From positions 1-12,626 of the forward strand of contig DASTLA010000188.1 in assembly GCA_035715525.1 (NCBI GenBank): DNA of 12,626 nucleotides, written 5' to 3'. The notes under the pieces were generated by a model, which was not told where the DNA came from, did no database searches, and saw only the letters and a program-made list of their open reading frames with translations. Positions 12,340 to 12,626 of this stretch are shown one piece after another. The stretch comes from JAHBWI01 sp035715525. GTDB taxonomy: Bacteria; Nitrospirota; Nitrospiria; Nitrospirales; Nitrospiraceae. Each line of letters begins with the position of its first letter. The stretch's first letter is position 1. The position numbers were made by a program, and so were the translations under genes.

Positions 12340-12626
12340 TCAGGCTTTGCCCCAGCGTCTCCGCTCTACAGGCATAGCGTCTTCATGAAACAGAAACTCG
12401 CACATTGCCTCGGCTTGACGTCTGCTTATGGGATGGACGGAGCCATTGAAGCCCTTCTTACAGGCAATGCTCTTGCCGGCTTTCTTCAGGTCAATGCGAA
12501 TGGAACGTGTTTTATCGTTGATGAGACGCACCTCATCGCCGACGTTGACACCAAGGTCAGTCGATGGGATGTCCGTTATACAGACATGCACGTCATACAG
12601 CACCGCCGTGCGGCTTGTCTCGCGAA
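12340..12626 (-). CDS. 3' part of a possibly cupredoxin-like protein (5' end outside window)
   Basis: The frame is open to the right edge; 95 full codons are visible before the TGA at 12342-12340. An internal GTG at 12603 could start an 87-residue protein, but it has no ribosome site and the frame continues upstream, so a truncated longer gene is more likely. YDVHVCITDIPSTDLGVNVG followed by DEVRLINDKTRSIRIDL has the alternating strand pattern and VGDEVRLIN turn typical of cupredoxin-type domains. Later CKKGF and AMCEFLFHEDAM supply Cys, His and Met, but not in a clear type-1 copper order (Cys-x-x-His-x-x-Met). A copper-free relative or an unrelated beta domain is equally possible. It is convergent with the membrane-protein gene, 159 bp away, and no terminator is visible in that gap. 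Confidence 0.5.
   Translation of the reverse strand, partial: RETSRTAVLYDVHVCITDIPSTDLGVNVGDEVRLINDKTRSIRIDLKKAGKSIACKKGFNGSVHPISRRQAEAMCEFLFHEDAMPVERRRWGKA

Overview
This is a GC-rich bacterial chromosomal window with about eleven to twelve protein genes, one tRNA and no insertion sequence, prophage, rRNA or CRISPR array that I can see. Its make-up (a glucosylglycerate-type glycosyltransferase, an OPT transporter, a pyruvate-decarboxylase-like enzyme, many lineage-specific hypothetical proteins, dense gene packing) reminds me of Nitrospira or a relative. That assignment rests on recollection of gene content, not on a marker gene.

Left block (1-3427, all minus strand). Transcription order is a divergent sigma-factor-like protein (3427 to 2462), a membrane-anchored coiled-coil protein (2505 to 1213) that overlaps it by 44 bp, and then, after 133 bp, a GT81-like glucosyl-3-phosphoglycerate synthase that runs off the left edge. 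The sigma-like protein carries both ECF-like helices and a HxxxCxxC motif of the kind found in zinc-binding anti-sigma factors. With its coupled membrane partner it is the best candidate here for an undescribed regulatory system.

Middle block (3593-8598). A thiamine-diphosphate 2-keto-acid decarboxylase lies on the minus strand. It is divergent across a 184-bp spacer from a plus-strand pair, an RlmI-type rRNA cytosine methyltransferase and an OPT-family transporter, whose start overlaps the methyltransferase stop region and is probably translationally coupled. A perfect 16-bp dyad sits just upstream of the decarboxylase.

Right-middle block (8595-10657). An XRE-family regulator (minus) meets the transporter tail to tail. 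It is divergent from a small basic coiled-coil protein (plus), with two promoter-like sequences back to back between them. A strong hairpin follows the small gene. Then come a SpoU/TrmH-family RNA methyltransferase with a TTG start and a complete tRNA-Phe(GAA) with encoded CCA.

Right block (10658-12626) is sparse. About 620 bp without a convincing gene hold two stem-loops and one weak small ORF. After that come an 80-residue stand-alone LuxR-type HTH protein, a four-helix membrane protein, and the 3' part of a possibly cupredoxin-like gene on the minus strand cut by the window edge.
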